Assembly (NCBI RefSeq): GCF_002860255.1
Contig: NZ_PGVE01000017.1
Location: forward strand, 186,001-250,000
Direction: 5' to 3'
From: Neobacillus cucumis
GTDB lineage: Bacteria; Bacillota; Bacilli; Bacillales; Cytobacillaceae
Length of the DNA: 64,000 nucleotides
A program made the position numbers and the translations under genes. Positions 24,857 through 33,613 of this stretch are shown piece by piece. The stretch's first letter is position 1. Every line of letters begins with the position of its first letter. Below the pieces are notes generated by a model. That model searched no databases. It was not told where the DNA came from and worked only from the letters and a program-made list of their open reading frames with translations.

Positions 24857-26512
24857 ATGAAAAACCAGGCTCATTGGTCTTTTCGCCCAACAACAATGGC
24901 ACCACAAGCGATGATTACAACTCCACATTATTTGGCCTCCCAAGCTGGTATGAAAGTTTTGCAGGAGGGAGGAAATGCAGTTGAGGCGGCAATTGCTGCT
25001 GCCTCAACCATTGGGGTGGTCTATCCCCATATGAATGGAATCGGCGGCGATAATTTTTGGTTAATTTACAATGCTGGTGACAAAGAATTAATGGGTTTAA
25101 ATAGCAGCGGCCGTTCTGGTGAGCATGCAACGATTGAATTTTATCAAAAGCAGAAGCTGGAGAAAATACCTCCACGTGGTCCGCTTGGAGCAAACACAGT
25201 TCCGGGAGCGGTAGCTGGCTGGGAAAAGGCCTATCATTATTCGGCTTCAAAAATGAAGGGATGCTTTTCGTGGGAGGACGTGTTGAAATCCGCGATTCAT
25301 TACGCTAAAGAAGGCTTCCCAGTTACACCGAGTCAAGAATATTGGACCAATATAAATTTGGATGAAACAAACGATCAGTTTAGACATTTACAACGATTTT
25401 CGGAATTTAACAAGATTTTTACAAAATCATCTGGCATTTCCTATCATTCTGGTGAAATAATAAAACAGAAGGATTTAGCTTTAACTTTAGAAGGACTATC
25501 TAAAGAAGGCAGCCGGCTGTTTTATCAAGGGGACCTCGCAAAAGTGATTGCGCAAGATCTCCAAAATAATGGCGGCTTATTAACATACGATGATTTTGTT
25601 TCTCATTGTTCCGACTGGGTTAAGCCTCTTTCAGTTGATTATAGAGGTTACAGTGTTTACAATTTACCTCCGAATACACAGGGTTTTGCCTCACTTTCGA
25701 TTTTAAATATTTTAAACCAATTTGATGTTCCGGCCATCGAAGAAGGTTCTGATGATTATTATCATTTATTAATCGAGGCTACTAAACTAGCATTTGAGGA
25801 TCGAGACCAATATTTAACGGATCCTGATTTTTCTACTATTCCTTTGGAGGAGCTCTTATCCATAAAAAGGGGGGGCGAGTTAGCAAGTAAAATCGGCTTT
25901 TCCAAGTCGATTAATCTTCAAAAACAATTGGATCCAAAAGGAGATACAGTTTGGCTAGGAGTGGCTGATCAGTATGGCAATTCAGTTTCCCTTATTCAGA
26001 GTATCTATCATGAGTATGGTTCTGGTTTTATTCCAAAGGATACAGGCATTGTGTTGCAGAATCGCGGAAGCTTTTTTTCGCTTGATGAAAGCCATGTAAA
26101 TTGTCTCCAGCCTAGAAAACGAACGTACCATACGTTAAATCCAGCAATGATTTTTAAGGGAGATCAGCCCTTTTTGGTGTATGGAACAATGGGGGGAGAG
26201 GGCCAGCCGCAGACCCAGGCGGCACTTGTGACAAGGATTCTTGATTATCACTTTCCGATTCAAGCAGCAATAGAAGCACCTAGGTGGTTATATGGCCGGA
26301 CCTGGGGGGCAGAATCAAATTCAGTTAAAATGGAGGGAAGAATAGCGAAAGAAGTCATAGAATCGCTTTTAAAAAGAGGTCATCAAGTGGAAGTAGTTGA
26401 AGACTTTACTGATATAATGGGTCATGCGGGGGTTATTAAAATTGACCCTGATAGCAAAATTAAATTTGGCGGAGCAGATCCAAGAGGAGATGGAGCTGCG
26501 CTGGGATTCTAG
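24857..26512 (+). CDS. Gamma-glutamyltransferase-family Ntn-hydrolase, HpxW (oxamate amidohydrolase)-like
   Basis: This 551-residue member of the gamma-glutamyltranspeptidase fold is an autoprocessing N-terminal nucleophile hydrolase. The nucleophile is probably T364 in GDTVWLGV, where the chain would cleave into large and small subunits. PHMNGIGGDNFW near residue 60 and MGGEGQPQTQ near 450 are family motifs. There is no signal peptide, unlike secreted glutathione-degrading enzymes, which fits a cytoplasmic amidohydrolase. In Klebsiella the relative HpxW hydrolyses oxamate, a product downstream of the ureidoglycine aminotransferase reaction; PucG is encoded 7 kb away here. I chose ATG 24857 after AAGGAGG over the ATG at 24839. 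Confidence 0.82.
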   Translation: MKNQAHWSFRPTTMAPQAMITTPHYLASQAGMKVLQEGGNAVEAAIAAASTIGVVYPHMNGIGGDNFWLIYNAGDKELMGLNSSGRSGEHATIEFYQKQKLEKIPPRGPLGANTVPGAVAGWEKAYHYSASKMKGCFSWEDVLKSAIHYAKEGFPVTPSQEYWTNINLDETNDQFRHLQRFSEFNKIFTKSSGISYHSGEIIKQKDLALTLEGLSKEGSRLFYQGDLAKVIAQDLQNNGGLLTYDDFVSHCSDWVKPLSVDYRGYSVYNLPPNTQGFASLSILNILNQFDVPAIEEGSDDYYHLLIEATKLAFEDRDQYLTDPDFSTIPLEELLSIKRGGELASKIGFSKSINLQKQLDPKGDTVWLGVADQYGNSVSLIQSIYHEYGSGFIPKDTGIVLQNRGSFFSLDESHVNCLQPRKRTYHTLNPAMIFKGDQPFLVYGTMGGEGQPQTQAALVTRILDYHFPIQAAIEAPRWLYGRTWGAESNSVKMEGRIAKEVIESLLKRGHQVEVVEDFTDIMGHAGVIKIDPDSKIKFGGADPRGDGAALGF

Positions 26513-26597
26513 CCTCTTTTTTAAGTTCATAACACCGTTGTTCTATCCAGCCGCCAAAGATAAAATGACGGTTTTTTTTTGTGTTAAGAAAGCAGAA

Positions 26598-26642
26598 AAA
26601 AGCGGCAGTGCCTGTATAAAGGAGCTGCCGCTTTTCTTAGCT
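26598..26642. terminator. Bidirectional terminator
   Basis: A perfect 11-bp stem AAAAGCGGCAG/CTGCCGCTTTT with a 16-nt loop lies at the convergence of the HpxW-like gene and the urate operon. Confidence 0.85.
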
Positions 26643-26990
26643 TCCCCGATAAGTTTGATAGCCGTATGGGGATATAAGCAGTGGGACATGATAATGACTT
26701 TCTAAGTTAGAAATACCAAACCGAAGAGGTACTTGATCTAGAAATAGAGGGTCGGAAAGCGTAAGGTTCTTTTTGCGAAAGTAAGCGCCAATATGGAAGG
26801 TAAGTTCATAGGTTCCAATTTTCATTTCCTTTGCTGAGAGAATGGGTTCATCAAGGCGCCCATCTGCATTCGTTATATCTGTCTTTAATAAATGACGTTC
26901 ACCGTTTAATATGTAATAAAGCTCAACAGTCACATTGGATGCGGGCAGACCATGCGTTAAATCGAGAATATGTGTAGTTAAACCAGACAT
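26637..26990 (-). CDS. pucM: 5-hydroxyisourate hydrolase
   Basis: This 117-residue transthyretin-like protein hydrolyses 5-hydroxyisourate, the immediate product of urate oxidation, to OHCU. The N-terminal LTTHILDLTHGLPAS and the C-terminal YRGS are the hallmark signatures that separate these enzymes from true transthyretin. His residues in HILD and near SHYHVPLLISP, plus the C-terminal YRGS, form the active site. It is the last gene of the minus-strand permease-uraD-FMO-pucM operon, 53 nt after the flavoprotein gene. Its presence shows that urate is oxidised to 5-hydroxyisourate in this organism. Confidence 0.96.
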   Translation of the reverse strand: MSGLTTHILDLTHGLPASNVTVELYYILNGERHLLKTDITNADGRLDEPILSAKEMKIGTYELTFHIGAYFRKKNLTLSDPLFLDQVPLRFGISNLESHYHVPLLISPYGYQTYRGS

Positions 26991-27043
26991 TTATCAAACA
27001 CTCCTTTATGTAAAAATAAAAGCACCACCGAGAGAAGAGGGGA

Positions 27044-28465
27044 CTAACTCTCGATGGCCGTTAAATCAGCGATAAATTCCTGCTCTTTAAAGTTAAAATA
27101 ATCATCTAGGATTTCGTCACGATTATCAAGAAAAAGTTGATTAGCTATTGCTGATACTAGTTTTGGGATGCCAAATCTCATTCCGGAAAGAGCAGAGGCT
27201 AAAATGCCGCAGCTGATTAATGCGGAATAATTGAAGGCAAACAGACCGTATAGAAGTTTTTTACCTTCTTCATCCCTGCTTTGAAGAGCAAATCCAGTGC
27301 TTAGATATGGGTGTGCATCAATCATGGGATTGGCTATTTCATCTGGAGCGTTGTACCGATCACCCCAGCGGGTAATGTGTTTTTCCACTAACTTAAGCTC
27401 AGGGCGTAAAGCTGGATCCGTAACTAAACCTGTACTAATAATTAAGAAATCAAAAGCAAACCTTCCATGAGGTGTTGTCACAACTGCGCCTTCTTCAGCT
27501 GCCTCCACGTTAAGCCAGGGAGAGCCTAGGTGCAGCTTAAAACCAGGCCAGGAGGATGCGCGTCCAAAGGTGTCATTGGTCGGTGGTTGATTATTCTTAA
27601 AGAAATGGGACATCACTTTATACTTGTCTTCATCCGATAAGATTTGGAATTGTTCAATAAGTCCGGAGCCCTCCATCTGACGGATTGGATTAATTCGCTG
27701 CATTTCTTTGCGCCGGACAAAGACATGGGCTTCGGCTACTCCTTCTGATAAAGCAAAATGGGCATTATCAAATGCTGATGCTCCTCCTCCTAAAATAGCA
27801 ATCTTTTTACCTTTTAAGGCTGGAAAATCAATAGCTTTTGACGTGTGTGCATAGAGATAAGCAGGTAATTTTTTTGAAATCATCTCAGGTACATGCCACT
27901 CACCTCCGCCTTGAATACCAGTTGCTAAAATTACTTTACGTGCCAACAACGTTTTTACAGGACTGCCTTTACCTTCTACATGCAATCGGTAGATTTCTTT
28001 TTCTATTGGTTCAATTAGCTTTAGTGTCACTTCGTTTCTAACAGGGAGACTAAGAACCTTCCGATACCAGCGGAGGTAGTTCATCCAATCTCCTCGTGGT
28101 ATCTTATCCATGGCTTCCCAGCTTTTTTCGCCAAATTGCGCTTCCCACCAAGAACGGAAGGTGAGCGAGGGGATTCCTAGATCAACAGAAGTTAAATGTT
28201 TTGGTGTTCTTAATGTCACCATGCGAGCGTAGGTTTCCCATGGACCCTCAAAGCCTTCTGGATTTTCGTCAAGAACAAGGATGTTTGTCATTCGTTCCCG
28301 CATAAGCCCGAATGCAGCAGCTAAACCACTTTGACCGCCGCCAATGATGATCACATCATAGACATGTCCTTCAGGGTGAGTAAGAGGACGGACCCAATTT
28401 GTTTTGCCGAATGAAAGATACGAAAGATCTTTTTTGACTTGTTCGTTTAATGCTTCTAAACTCAT
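27044..28465 (-). CDS. FMO-like FAD/NAD(P)H flavoprotein, candidate urate hydroxylase
   Basis: This 473-residue two-dinucleotide-domain flavoprotein has the FAD motif GGGQSG at residues 42-47 and the NADPH-type motif GGGASA near 225, preceded by AYLYAHTSKAIDF, similar to the class B flavin monooxygenase fingerprint. ISTGL near 345 is the conserved C-terminal ATG-like motif. It is unlike the known flavin urate hydroxylases HpxO and HpyO, which are class A. It lies between OHCU decarboxylase and 5-hydroxyisourate hydrolase, where B. subtilis has the uricase half of PucL, and no uricase is present. I infer that it oxidises urate. The family call is strong and the substrate is inference. Confidence 0.85.
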   Translation of the reverse strand: MSLEALNEQVKKDLSYLSFGKTNWVRPLTHPEGHVYDVIIIGGGQSGLAAAFGLMRERMTNILVLDENPEGFEGPWETYARMVTLRTPKHLTSVDLGIPSLTFRSWWEAQFGEKSWEAMDKIPRGDWMNYLRWYRKVLSLPVRNEVTLKLIEPIEKEIYRLHVEGKGSPVKTLLARKVILATGIQGGGEWHVPEMISKKLPAYLYAHTSKAIDFPALKGKKIAILGGGASAFDNAHFALSEGVAEAHVFVRRKEMQRINPIRQMEGSGLIEQFQILSDEDKYKVMSHFFKNNQPPTNDTFGRASSWPGFKLHLGSPWLNVEAAEEGAVVTTPHGRFAFDFLIISTGLVTDPALRPELKLVEKHITRWGDRYNAPDEIANPMIDAHPYLSTGFALQSRDEEGKKLLYGLFAFNYSALISCGILASALSGMRFGIPKLVSAIANQLFLDNRDEILDDYFNFKEQEFIADLTAIES

Positions 28466-28502
28466 AAAATATCAACTCTTTCTAGTATTTTAAGGACAAA
28501 TA

Positions 28503-29000
28503 TTAAACAGTAATTTTCTCTTCTAAACGAAGTAGGGCAATTTTATAAATCTCGGATAGGGCAGTTTCAAATTCTATTTCTTTCGAATGATGTACTCGTT
28601 CTTTCATCGCTACGTATATTTGCTCCTTGTTTTTTCCTCGAACTGCCAGAATAAAGGGAAAACCAAATTTGTTCATATATTCTTGATTCATGGAGATAAA
28701 TTGGTTGTATTCTTCTGGTGTAAGACTTTGTAATCCCGCTCCTTTTTGTTCCTGAATGGAATCAACCGTCATGGCAGCCCGATTGCCTAAGTTCGGGTGT
28801 GCTTTAATCAGGGCCAATTTCTGTTCGTAAGAGGAGTTTTCAACAATCTTAACCAATTCCTGATGCAAGTGATAAAGAGAGGTAAAGGGTTTTAAACCTG
28901 CAGCTTTTTCAGTAATCCATGGTGAATGTTCAAAGACTCCACCAGCTATTTCCATAAATTGTTCGTGAGTGGTATCGTTAATATTCTTAATCGTGTACAT
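28503..29000 (-). CDS. uraD: OHCU decarboxylase
   Basis: This 165-residue all-helical enzyme decarboxylates 2-oxo-4-hydroxy-4-carboxy-5-ureidoimidazoline to (S)-allantoin. The catalytic histidine is in KAHPNLGNRAAM, the Ser-Glu-Gln region is SIQEQKGAG, and the conserved KFGFPFILAVRGK follows. In B. subtilis this domain is fused to uricase in PucL; here it is a stand-alone protein of single-domain length with no uricase part. It starts 17 nt after the permease stop and precedes the FMO-like gene by 37 nt. Confidence 0.95.
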   Translation of the reverse strand: MYTIKNINDTTHEQFMEIAGGVFEHSPWITEKAAGLKPFTSLYHLHQELVKIVENSSYEQKLALIKAHPNLGNRAAMTVDSIQEQKGAGLQSLTPEEYNQFISMNQEYMNKFGFPFILAVRGKNKEQIYVAMKERVHHSKEIEFETALSEIYKIALLRLEEKITV

Positions 29001-29017
29001 GATCCTATTTCCTTTCC

Positions 29018-30343
29018 TTACAAGCCTTTTACGTTGGATGCTAGTGGTGAATCTGAGACAACTTTTAAGGAATTCTTGGTTCCTTTGCTTAGTACAATGT
29101 TCAAAATAATGGCGCTAAGGCTTCCTGTGATAATTCCATCCCCAACAAGAATCCGAAGTGTTTCTGGAAGGACTTTAAACAATTCAGGTACGACAGTGGA
29201 ACCAAGGCCTAATGAAATAGAACAGGCAATAATTAAGAGATTATTATTATCAGAGAAGTCCACCCGGCTAAGCATTCTTATGCCGGAAGAAACGACCATT
29301 CCAAACATAATGACGGTTGCACCGCCTAAAATCGCTGTAGGAATAATCGTAGCCAATGCGGCGATTTTAGGAATAAGTCCTAAGCCGATTAAAATGAGAC
29401 CAGCAGCGATTGTCACACTTCTTTTTTTGATGCCTGATAGTTGAACGAGGCCAACGTTTTGTGCAAAGGTACTGTAGGGAAAGGCATTAAACAGACCGCC
29501 AAGAGTAAAGGCAATTCCTTCTGTACGATATCCGCGAACGATGTCTTTTTCAGACAGTTCTTTTCCAGTTATTTTTCCTAAAGCGAGGAAAGCGCCGGTT
29601 GATTCAACAAGAATAACGGTACCGACAATGATCATCGTTAACATTGGAACGATTTCAAATGTTGGTACACCGAAGTAAAATGGAGTTGGGATACGGAACC
29701 ATGAAGCATCTGCTACAGGTTGAAGGTTCACTTTCCCCATCAAAGCAGCTGCAATGGTTCCTGCGATAATTCCAAGTAAAACGGAAATGGCACGCATGAA
29801 GCCTGTAAAGAAACGATTCATCAATAAAATAAAGGCAAGGACACCGAAGGAAAGAATTAAGTTTTCTGCAGAACCAAATTCAGGGCTTGATGCGCCCCCG
29901 CCCATGTTCTTAATGCCCGTTGGGATGAGTGACAAACCGATAATGATTACAACTGTGCCTGTTACCACAGGCGGGAAAAGTTTTAGGAGTTTTCCATAAA
30001 CATTGGCAAATAGAATGATAAATATCCCTGCAGCAATAATTGAACCGTAGATAGCTGTTATCCCATAATTGGTTCCGATGGTAATCATAGGGGATACGGC
30101 GACAAAGGAGGTTCCTAATACAACCGGAAGTCCGATTCCAATATATTTATTATTGATGGATTGCAGTAATGTGGCGATACCGCAAGTAAGCAAGTCAATA
30201 GCTATTAGGAATGCTTGCTGGTGTGGCGTGAATTTTAATGCGCCGCCCACGATAAGAGGGACAAGAATAGCCCCTGCATACATTGCTAGTACATGCTGTA
30301 GACCTAGTGAGAAAATTTTTGGTTTTCCGATTCTTTCGTTCAT
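29018..30343 (-). CDS. NCS2-family urate/xanthine permease
   Basis: This 441-residue nucleobase:cation symporter (NCS2/NAT) has about 14 hydrophobic segments. It begins FSLGLQHVLAMYAG with the family QH motif in the first helix, and carries the NAT signature region QNVGLVQLSGIKKRSV as well as ESTGAFLALGKITG. It corresponds to PucJ/PucK, the urate transporters of B. subtilis, where two such genes lie in front of pucL; only one is present here. It is the first gene of the four-gene operon. GGGAGGA precedes the ATG. PucR-type and palindromic elements lie upstream. Confidence 0.93.
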   Translation of the reverse strand: MNERIGKPKIFSLGLQHVLAMYAGAILVPLIVGGALKFTPHQQAFLIAIDLLTCGIATLLQSINNKYIGIGLPVVLGTSFVAVSPMITIGTNYGITAIYGSIIAAGIFIILFANVYGKLLKLFPPVVTGTVVIIIGLSLIPTGIKNMGGGASSPEFGSAENLILSFGVLAFILLMNRFFTGFMRAISVLLGIIAGTIAAALMGKVNLQPVADASWFRIPTPFYFGVPTFEIVPMLTMIIVGTVILVESTGAFLALGKITGKELSEKDIVRGYRTEGIAFTLGGLFNAFPYSTFAQNVGLVQLSGIKKRSVTIAAGLILIGLGLIPKIAALATIIPTAILGGATVIMFGMVVSSGIRMLSRVDFSDNNNLLIIACSISLGLGSTVVPELFKVLPETLRILVGDGIITGSLSAIILNIVLSKGTKNSLKVVSDSPLASNVKGL

Positions 30344-30387
30344 AAGTAAATCCTCCCTTAATCAAGTTTTGGTGATGTTATAAAATA

Positions 30388-30402
30388 TAACACGACGTGT
30401 TA
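30388..30402 (-). promoter_or_regulatory. Palindromic operator candidate before the urate operon
   Basis: TAACACGACGTGTTA is a perfect 15-bp palindrome centred 52 nt upstream of the permease start codon. It does not match the PucR box, so a second regulator may bind here. Confidence 0.45.
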
Positions 30403-30423
30403 GTAATAGTTACATGATAATCA

Positions 30424-30431
30424 ATTAACCA
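30424..30431 (-). promoter_or_regulatory. PucR-box-like core before the urate operon
   Basis: On the minus strand the site reads ATGGTTAA, close to the TTGGTTAA core of the B. subtilis PucR box (WWWCNTTGGTTAA). It is about 81 nt upstream of the permease start, a plausible activator position. Confidence 0.4.
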
Positions 30432-30548
30432 TATACTGTCATTGTTTAAAATAACTAAAAATTCTGATTTGATCTATTCATTGTGAACAAAAATAAAAAA
30501 CTCAAGCAATTCTTTGTTAGGAGAGCTGCTTGAGTTTTGGTATCTTTG

Positions 30549-32150
30549 TCATTTTTCTATTAAAGATTTGATCCGAAGAGCGAGTCTGATTTGTAAGGTT
30601 GTTTCGGGGTCTTTTAAACTTTTTCCGAGGATCTCTTCACATTTTTCAATACGGTAAACAACCGTATTACGATGAACGAATAACCGTTTAGCTGTTTCGG
30701 AGATTTGGCAGTGTGTTTCTAAATAGACTAATAGAGTCTCCAACAAGGATTGTTCTTCCTCTATTTTTGTCTCTTTAAAACCTTCTAGTGCAAAGGCATA
30801 AAAATTTCGTAAATCTTCTTGTGGTATTTGACGCATTAGTTCCATAATGTCCTTCGTGTGATAGGTTTGTATGTACTCTTTTTTCTTTGAAAGTTTTCCT
30901 TGTGATAGGGCATCGACTGCTTCTTTATAAGCACTTTTGGTTTGTAAGAAATTCTGACATAAGGTGCTGACTCCGAAAGAGATGGTATTTCCGAAGTAGC
31001 TTGATACTCTGTTTTGGAGTTCGATCAGGTTTGATTCTACATAAGTTCCAGGGTTCATACGATCTTCATGGACTTCAAATAACAAAATGCATGATTCGCC
31101 CTTTTTGAAAAAATGAATACCGTGCTTTTTGGTCGATAATTCACCTTCAATGAAATCATATAAATCATCTGCCTTTTCATGTTGTTGCGTATAAGTGGGG
31201 TGATGAAGTTCTCCGTCTATTTTTCCGACCGCGCAAATATACATTTGGTTGTTTTGTAATGAAAATTCTGCTGCACGGCCAGTAATTTCGTCTTGTGATG
31301 ATAATGTGCCGTCTAAAAAGTGAAGAAAAAAATCATTGCGAATACTTCGGTCGTGCTGCCTGAGTGCGTTTTCCTTTATAAGAGAAAAGGAAATCACATT
31401 CGCTGCTTGTTCAATGGTTAATAAGGTAAATTGATCTGTTTTTTTTATCTCTCCTATAATAATAAGAAAGCCATATTTCTTTTCACTGATATGGACAGGG
31501 AAAAGGGTGAAATCTTGTTTTGAGGCAATGGTTGTTAATGAAATGGGAGATATTTTTGTTGGAGGAATTGATATCCCGTCTAAAAGTGAATGAAAATCCA
31601 GTTCTGTAATTGGTTGAGAAATAGGTTTCATATGCTGATCAATTAATTGGACTGGCCGATTAATCATCTTAGATAGATCTTGTAACAATAATTGAATCCC
31701 TTTTCCTTGCATAATAATGTTTGTAAATTGTTTGTGTGTTTCAAGAACCAGTTTTAATTCAGCTGCTCTTTTATCCAAGATTGTTTGGAAGGTAAAGTTT
31801 ACGATTTGTCCTAATGATAATTCTAATGGAAGTTCAATAATAGGTAAGGTCAACTGATCAGCTAAGCTTATTACTTCTGCCGGGACTTCATTTAAAAAAC
31901 GTTTGGTTTTAATTCCCAATCCCGCGCACCCTTGTTCGGCCATTGCGGTTACTAGTTCGCTTAACATGTGAGGATGATCCTTCAGGTGGTAGGCGGTTGT
32001 GACAAGGAACTCATTCTTATTTAAGAACTGGATGATATCAGGTGCATCCATCATATTGACTGATTCCACTTCCCGGTCTTTTCCGGCCTTTCCGGCAATT
32101 ATTCGCATTCCTGCAAGTTGAGGAATAGTTAAGAGTTCAAAGATTTTCAT
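30549..32150 (-). CDS. pucR: Purine catabolism transcriptional regulator PucR
   Basis: This 533-residue regulator has an N-terminal PucR domain (FELLTIPQLAGMRIIAG to about residue 130), a central GAF-like or GGDEF-like region (about 290-420) and a C-terminal PucR-type helix-turn-helix ending with FVHRNTVVYRIEKCEEILG. In B. subtilis PucR activates the puc genes when allantoin-type intermediates accumulate under nitrogen limitation. I chose ATG 32150 with AGGAG 8 nt upstream; the GTG at 32159 overlaps that ribosome binding site. It lies between the urate operon and the divergently transcribed allantoate genes and probably controls both. Confidence 0.93.
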   Translation of the reverse strand: MKIFELLTIPQLAGMRIIAGKAGKDREVESVNMMDAPDIIQFLNKNEFLVTTAYHLKDHPHMLSELVTAMAEQGCAGLGIKTKRFLNEVPAEVISLADQLTLPIIELPLELSLGQIVNFTFQTILDKRAAELKLVLETHKQFTNIIMQGKGIQLLLQDLSKMINRPVQLIDQHMKPISQPITELDFHSLLDGISIPPTKISPISLTTIASKQDFTLFPVHISEKKYGFLIIIGEIKKTDQFTLLTIEQAANVISFSLIKENALRQHDRSIRNDFFLHFLDGTLSSQDEITGRAAEFSLQNNQMYICAVGKIDGELHHPTYTQQHEKADDLYDFIEGELSTKKHGIHFFKKGESCILLFEVHEDRMNPGTYVESNLIELQNRVSSYFGNTISFGVSTLCQNFLQTKSAYKEAVDALSQGKLSKKKEYIQTYHTKDIMELMRQIPQEDLRNFYAFALEGFKETKIEEEQSLLETLLVYLETHCQISETAKRLFVHRNTVVYRIEKCEEILGKSLKDPETTLQIRLALRIKSLIEK

Positions 32151-32275
32151 TAGATACACTCCTGTGCGTTAGAAAATATTACGTCAATACGTTATATGTA
32201 TATTTGTCTATTGTAGCAGATTTTAGTTATTTTGCATAAAAAATTAAGAAAATTTTTACTTATCTGCTAATGAAG

Positions 32276-32283
32276 TTGGTTAG
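32276..32283 (+). promoter_or_regulatory. PucR-box-like core before the allantoate genes
   Basis: TTGGTTAG matches seven of eight bases of the PucR core, about 70 nt upstream of the allantoate amidohydrolase start. Confidence 0.4.
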
Positions 32284-32350
32284 TTATAATTGTAAACTAT
32301 GACTATAACAATTTATGTTATTAAAACTGACATTATAAGGAGCGAAGTAA

Positions 32351-33598
32351 ATGGCCATTCAAGTGAATAAACAGTTGTTGGAAAAAGGTCAAGTCGGAGC
32401 TATGATTGAATGGCTTGCTTCATTTGGGCAGACAGAAAATGGCGGAGTCACGAGACTTTTGTATTCTCCTGCTTGGCAGGAAGCACAGTATGCATTAAAA
32501 AATATCATGGATCAAATGAAGCTTGATACGTATTTTGATCGTGTTGGAAATTTATTTGGAAGGTTACAAGGCACAAACCCCAATTTGAAAACCATACTGA
32601 CGGGTTCGCATATTGATACTGTCGTCGACGGTGGTAAATATGATGGGGCCTACGGCATTATAGCGAGTTTAATAGCTGCGGCTAGATTATTTAATCAATA
32701 TGGATATCCTAAGAAAACGATTGAAGTGGTCTCCTTATGTGAGGAGGAAGGGAGCCGATTTCCTTTAACCTTTTGGGGGTCAAGAAATATCACTGGTGAT
32801 TATAATCTTGTACAAGTGGAAAATGTACTTGATGGAGAAGGAGTTTCATTTTTGGATGCGATGAAGAATGCCGGTTTTGACCCTGATACGTATGTATCCC
32901 CAGTTCGGCATGATATTGAACGTTTTGTAGAAATTCATATTGAGCAGGGGATGGTTTTAGAAAAAAATGAGAAGCAAATTGGCCTTGTGACCCATATTGT
33001 GGGACAACGCCGTTATTCTATTCAAGTTTATGGAGAAAGTAACCATGCAGGCACGACACCGATGCAGTATAGAAAAGACGCAGTCAGTACAGCTTCCCAG
33101 CTGATTTCTTTTTTAACAAAGAAAACAGAGGAAGTAGACACGCGTCTTGTGGCTACCGTTGGCAAGTTAACGGTGAAACCCAATGTACCAAATGTAGTTG
33201 CCGGCAAAGTTGAATTTACTTTAGATATTCGACACCACGAAGAAAAGGTTATTGAGCAATATTGTAATGAAATTTTTAATGAATTTAAGCGTTTTACAAA
33301 TGCATTGGATATGGAAGTATCGATTTCACAGTGGATGGACGTCATGCCTGTTAGGATGGATGAACAAATGACTTTATTGGCGAAAGAGATTGCAGAGGAA
33401 AGAAAGTTGCTGTATCAAGAAATGATCTCGGGTGCCGGACATGATGCCCAAGTATTTGGGAAAATTTACCCAACTTCTTTATTATTTGTTCCAAGTCAAA
33501 AGGGGATAAGTCATTCACCTTGTGAATTAACAAGTCTGAAAGATTTGGAAGCTGGGATTGATTTGTTAACCGAATTTTTATATAAATTAGCCTATTAA
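32351..33598 (+). CDS. allC: Allantoate amidohydrolase
   Basis: This 415-residue zinc-dependent M20-type amidohydrolase (hydantoinase/carbamoylase group) converts allantoate to ureidoglycine or ureidoglycolate with release of CO2 and ammonia. Metal ligands are visible in LTGSHIDTVVDGGKYDG, CEEEGSRFP, EIHIEQG and, near the C-terminus, SGAGHDAQ. The dimerisation lid carries GESNHAGTTPM. B. subtilis PucF is the equivalent. It starts after AAGGAGCGA and is followed after a 15-nt gap by pucG, with which it forms an operon. Confidence 0.92.
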   Translation: MAIQVNKQLLEKGQVGAMIEWLASFGQTENGGVTRLLYSPAWQEAQYALKNIMDQMKLDTYFDRVGNLFGRLQGTNPNLKTILTGSHIDTVVDGGKYDGAYGIIASLIAAARLFNQYGYPKKTIEVVSLCEEEGSRFPLTFWGSRNITGDYNLVQVENVLDGEGVSFLDAMKNAGFDPDTYVSPVRHDIERFVEIHIEQGMVLEKNEKQIGLVTHIVGQRRYSIQVYGESNHAGTTPMQYRKDAVSTASQLISFLTKKTEEVDTRLVATVGKLTVKPNVPNVVAGKVEFTLDIRHHEEKVIEQYCNEIFNEFKRFTNALDMEVSISQWMDVMPVRMDEQMTLLAKEIAEERKLLYQEMISGAGHDAQVFGKIYPTSLLFVPSQKGISHSPCELTSLKDLEAGIDLLTEFLYKLAY

Positions 33599-33613
33599 AG
33601 GGAGATGAAAGAT

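Noticed and set aside
24839..26512. Secreted glutathione-type gamma-glutamyltranspeptidase
   Set aside because: The fold matches, but there is no signal peptide and the context is urate degradation, so an HpxW-like cytoplasmic amidohydrolase fits better.
28503..29000. PucL fusion broken by a frameshift, with uricase nearby
   Set aside because: The protein has the normal length of a single-domain OHCU decarboxylase, and no uricase-like sequence is found in any frame around it; the next gene is a flavoprotein.
28926..29444. 172-codon plus-strand frame across uraD and the permease gene
   Set aside because: It overlaps two well-supported genes on the other strand and shows no family features.
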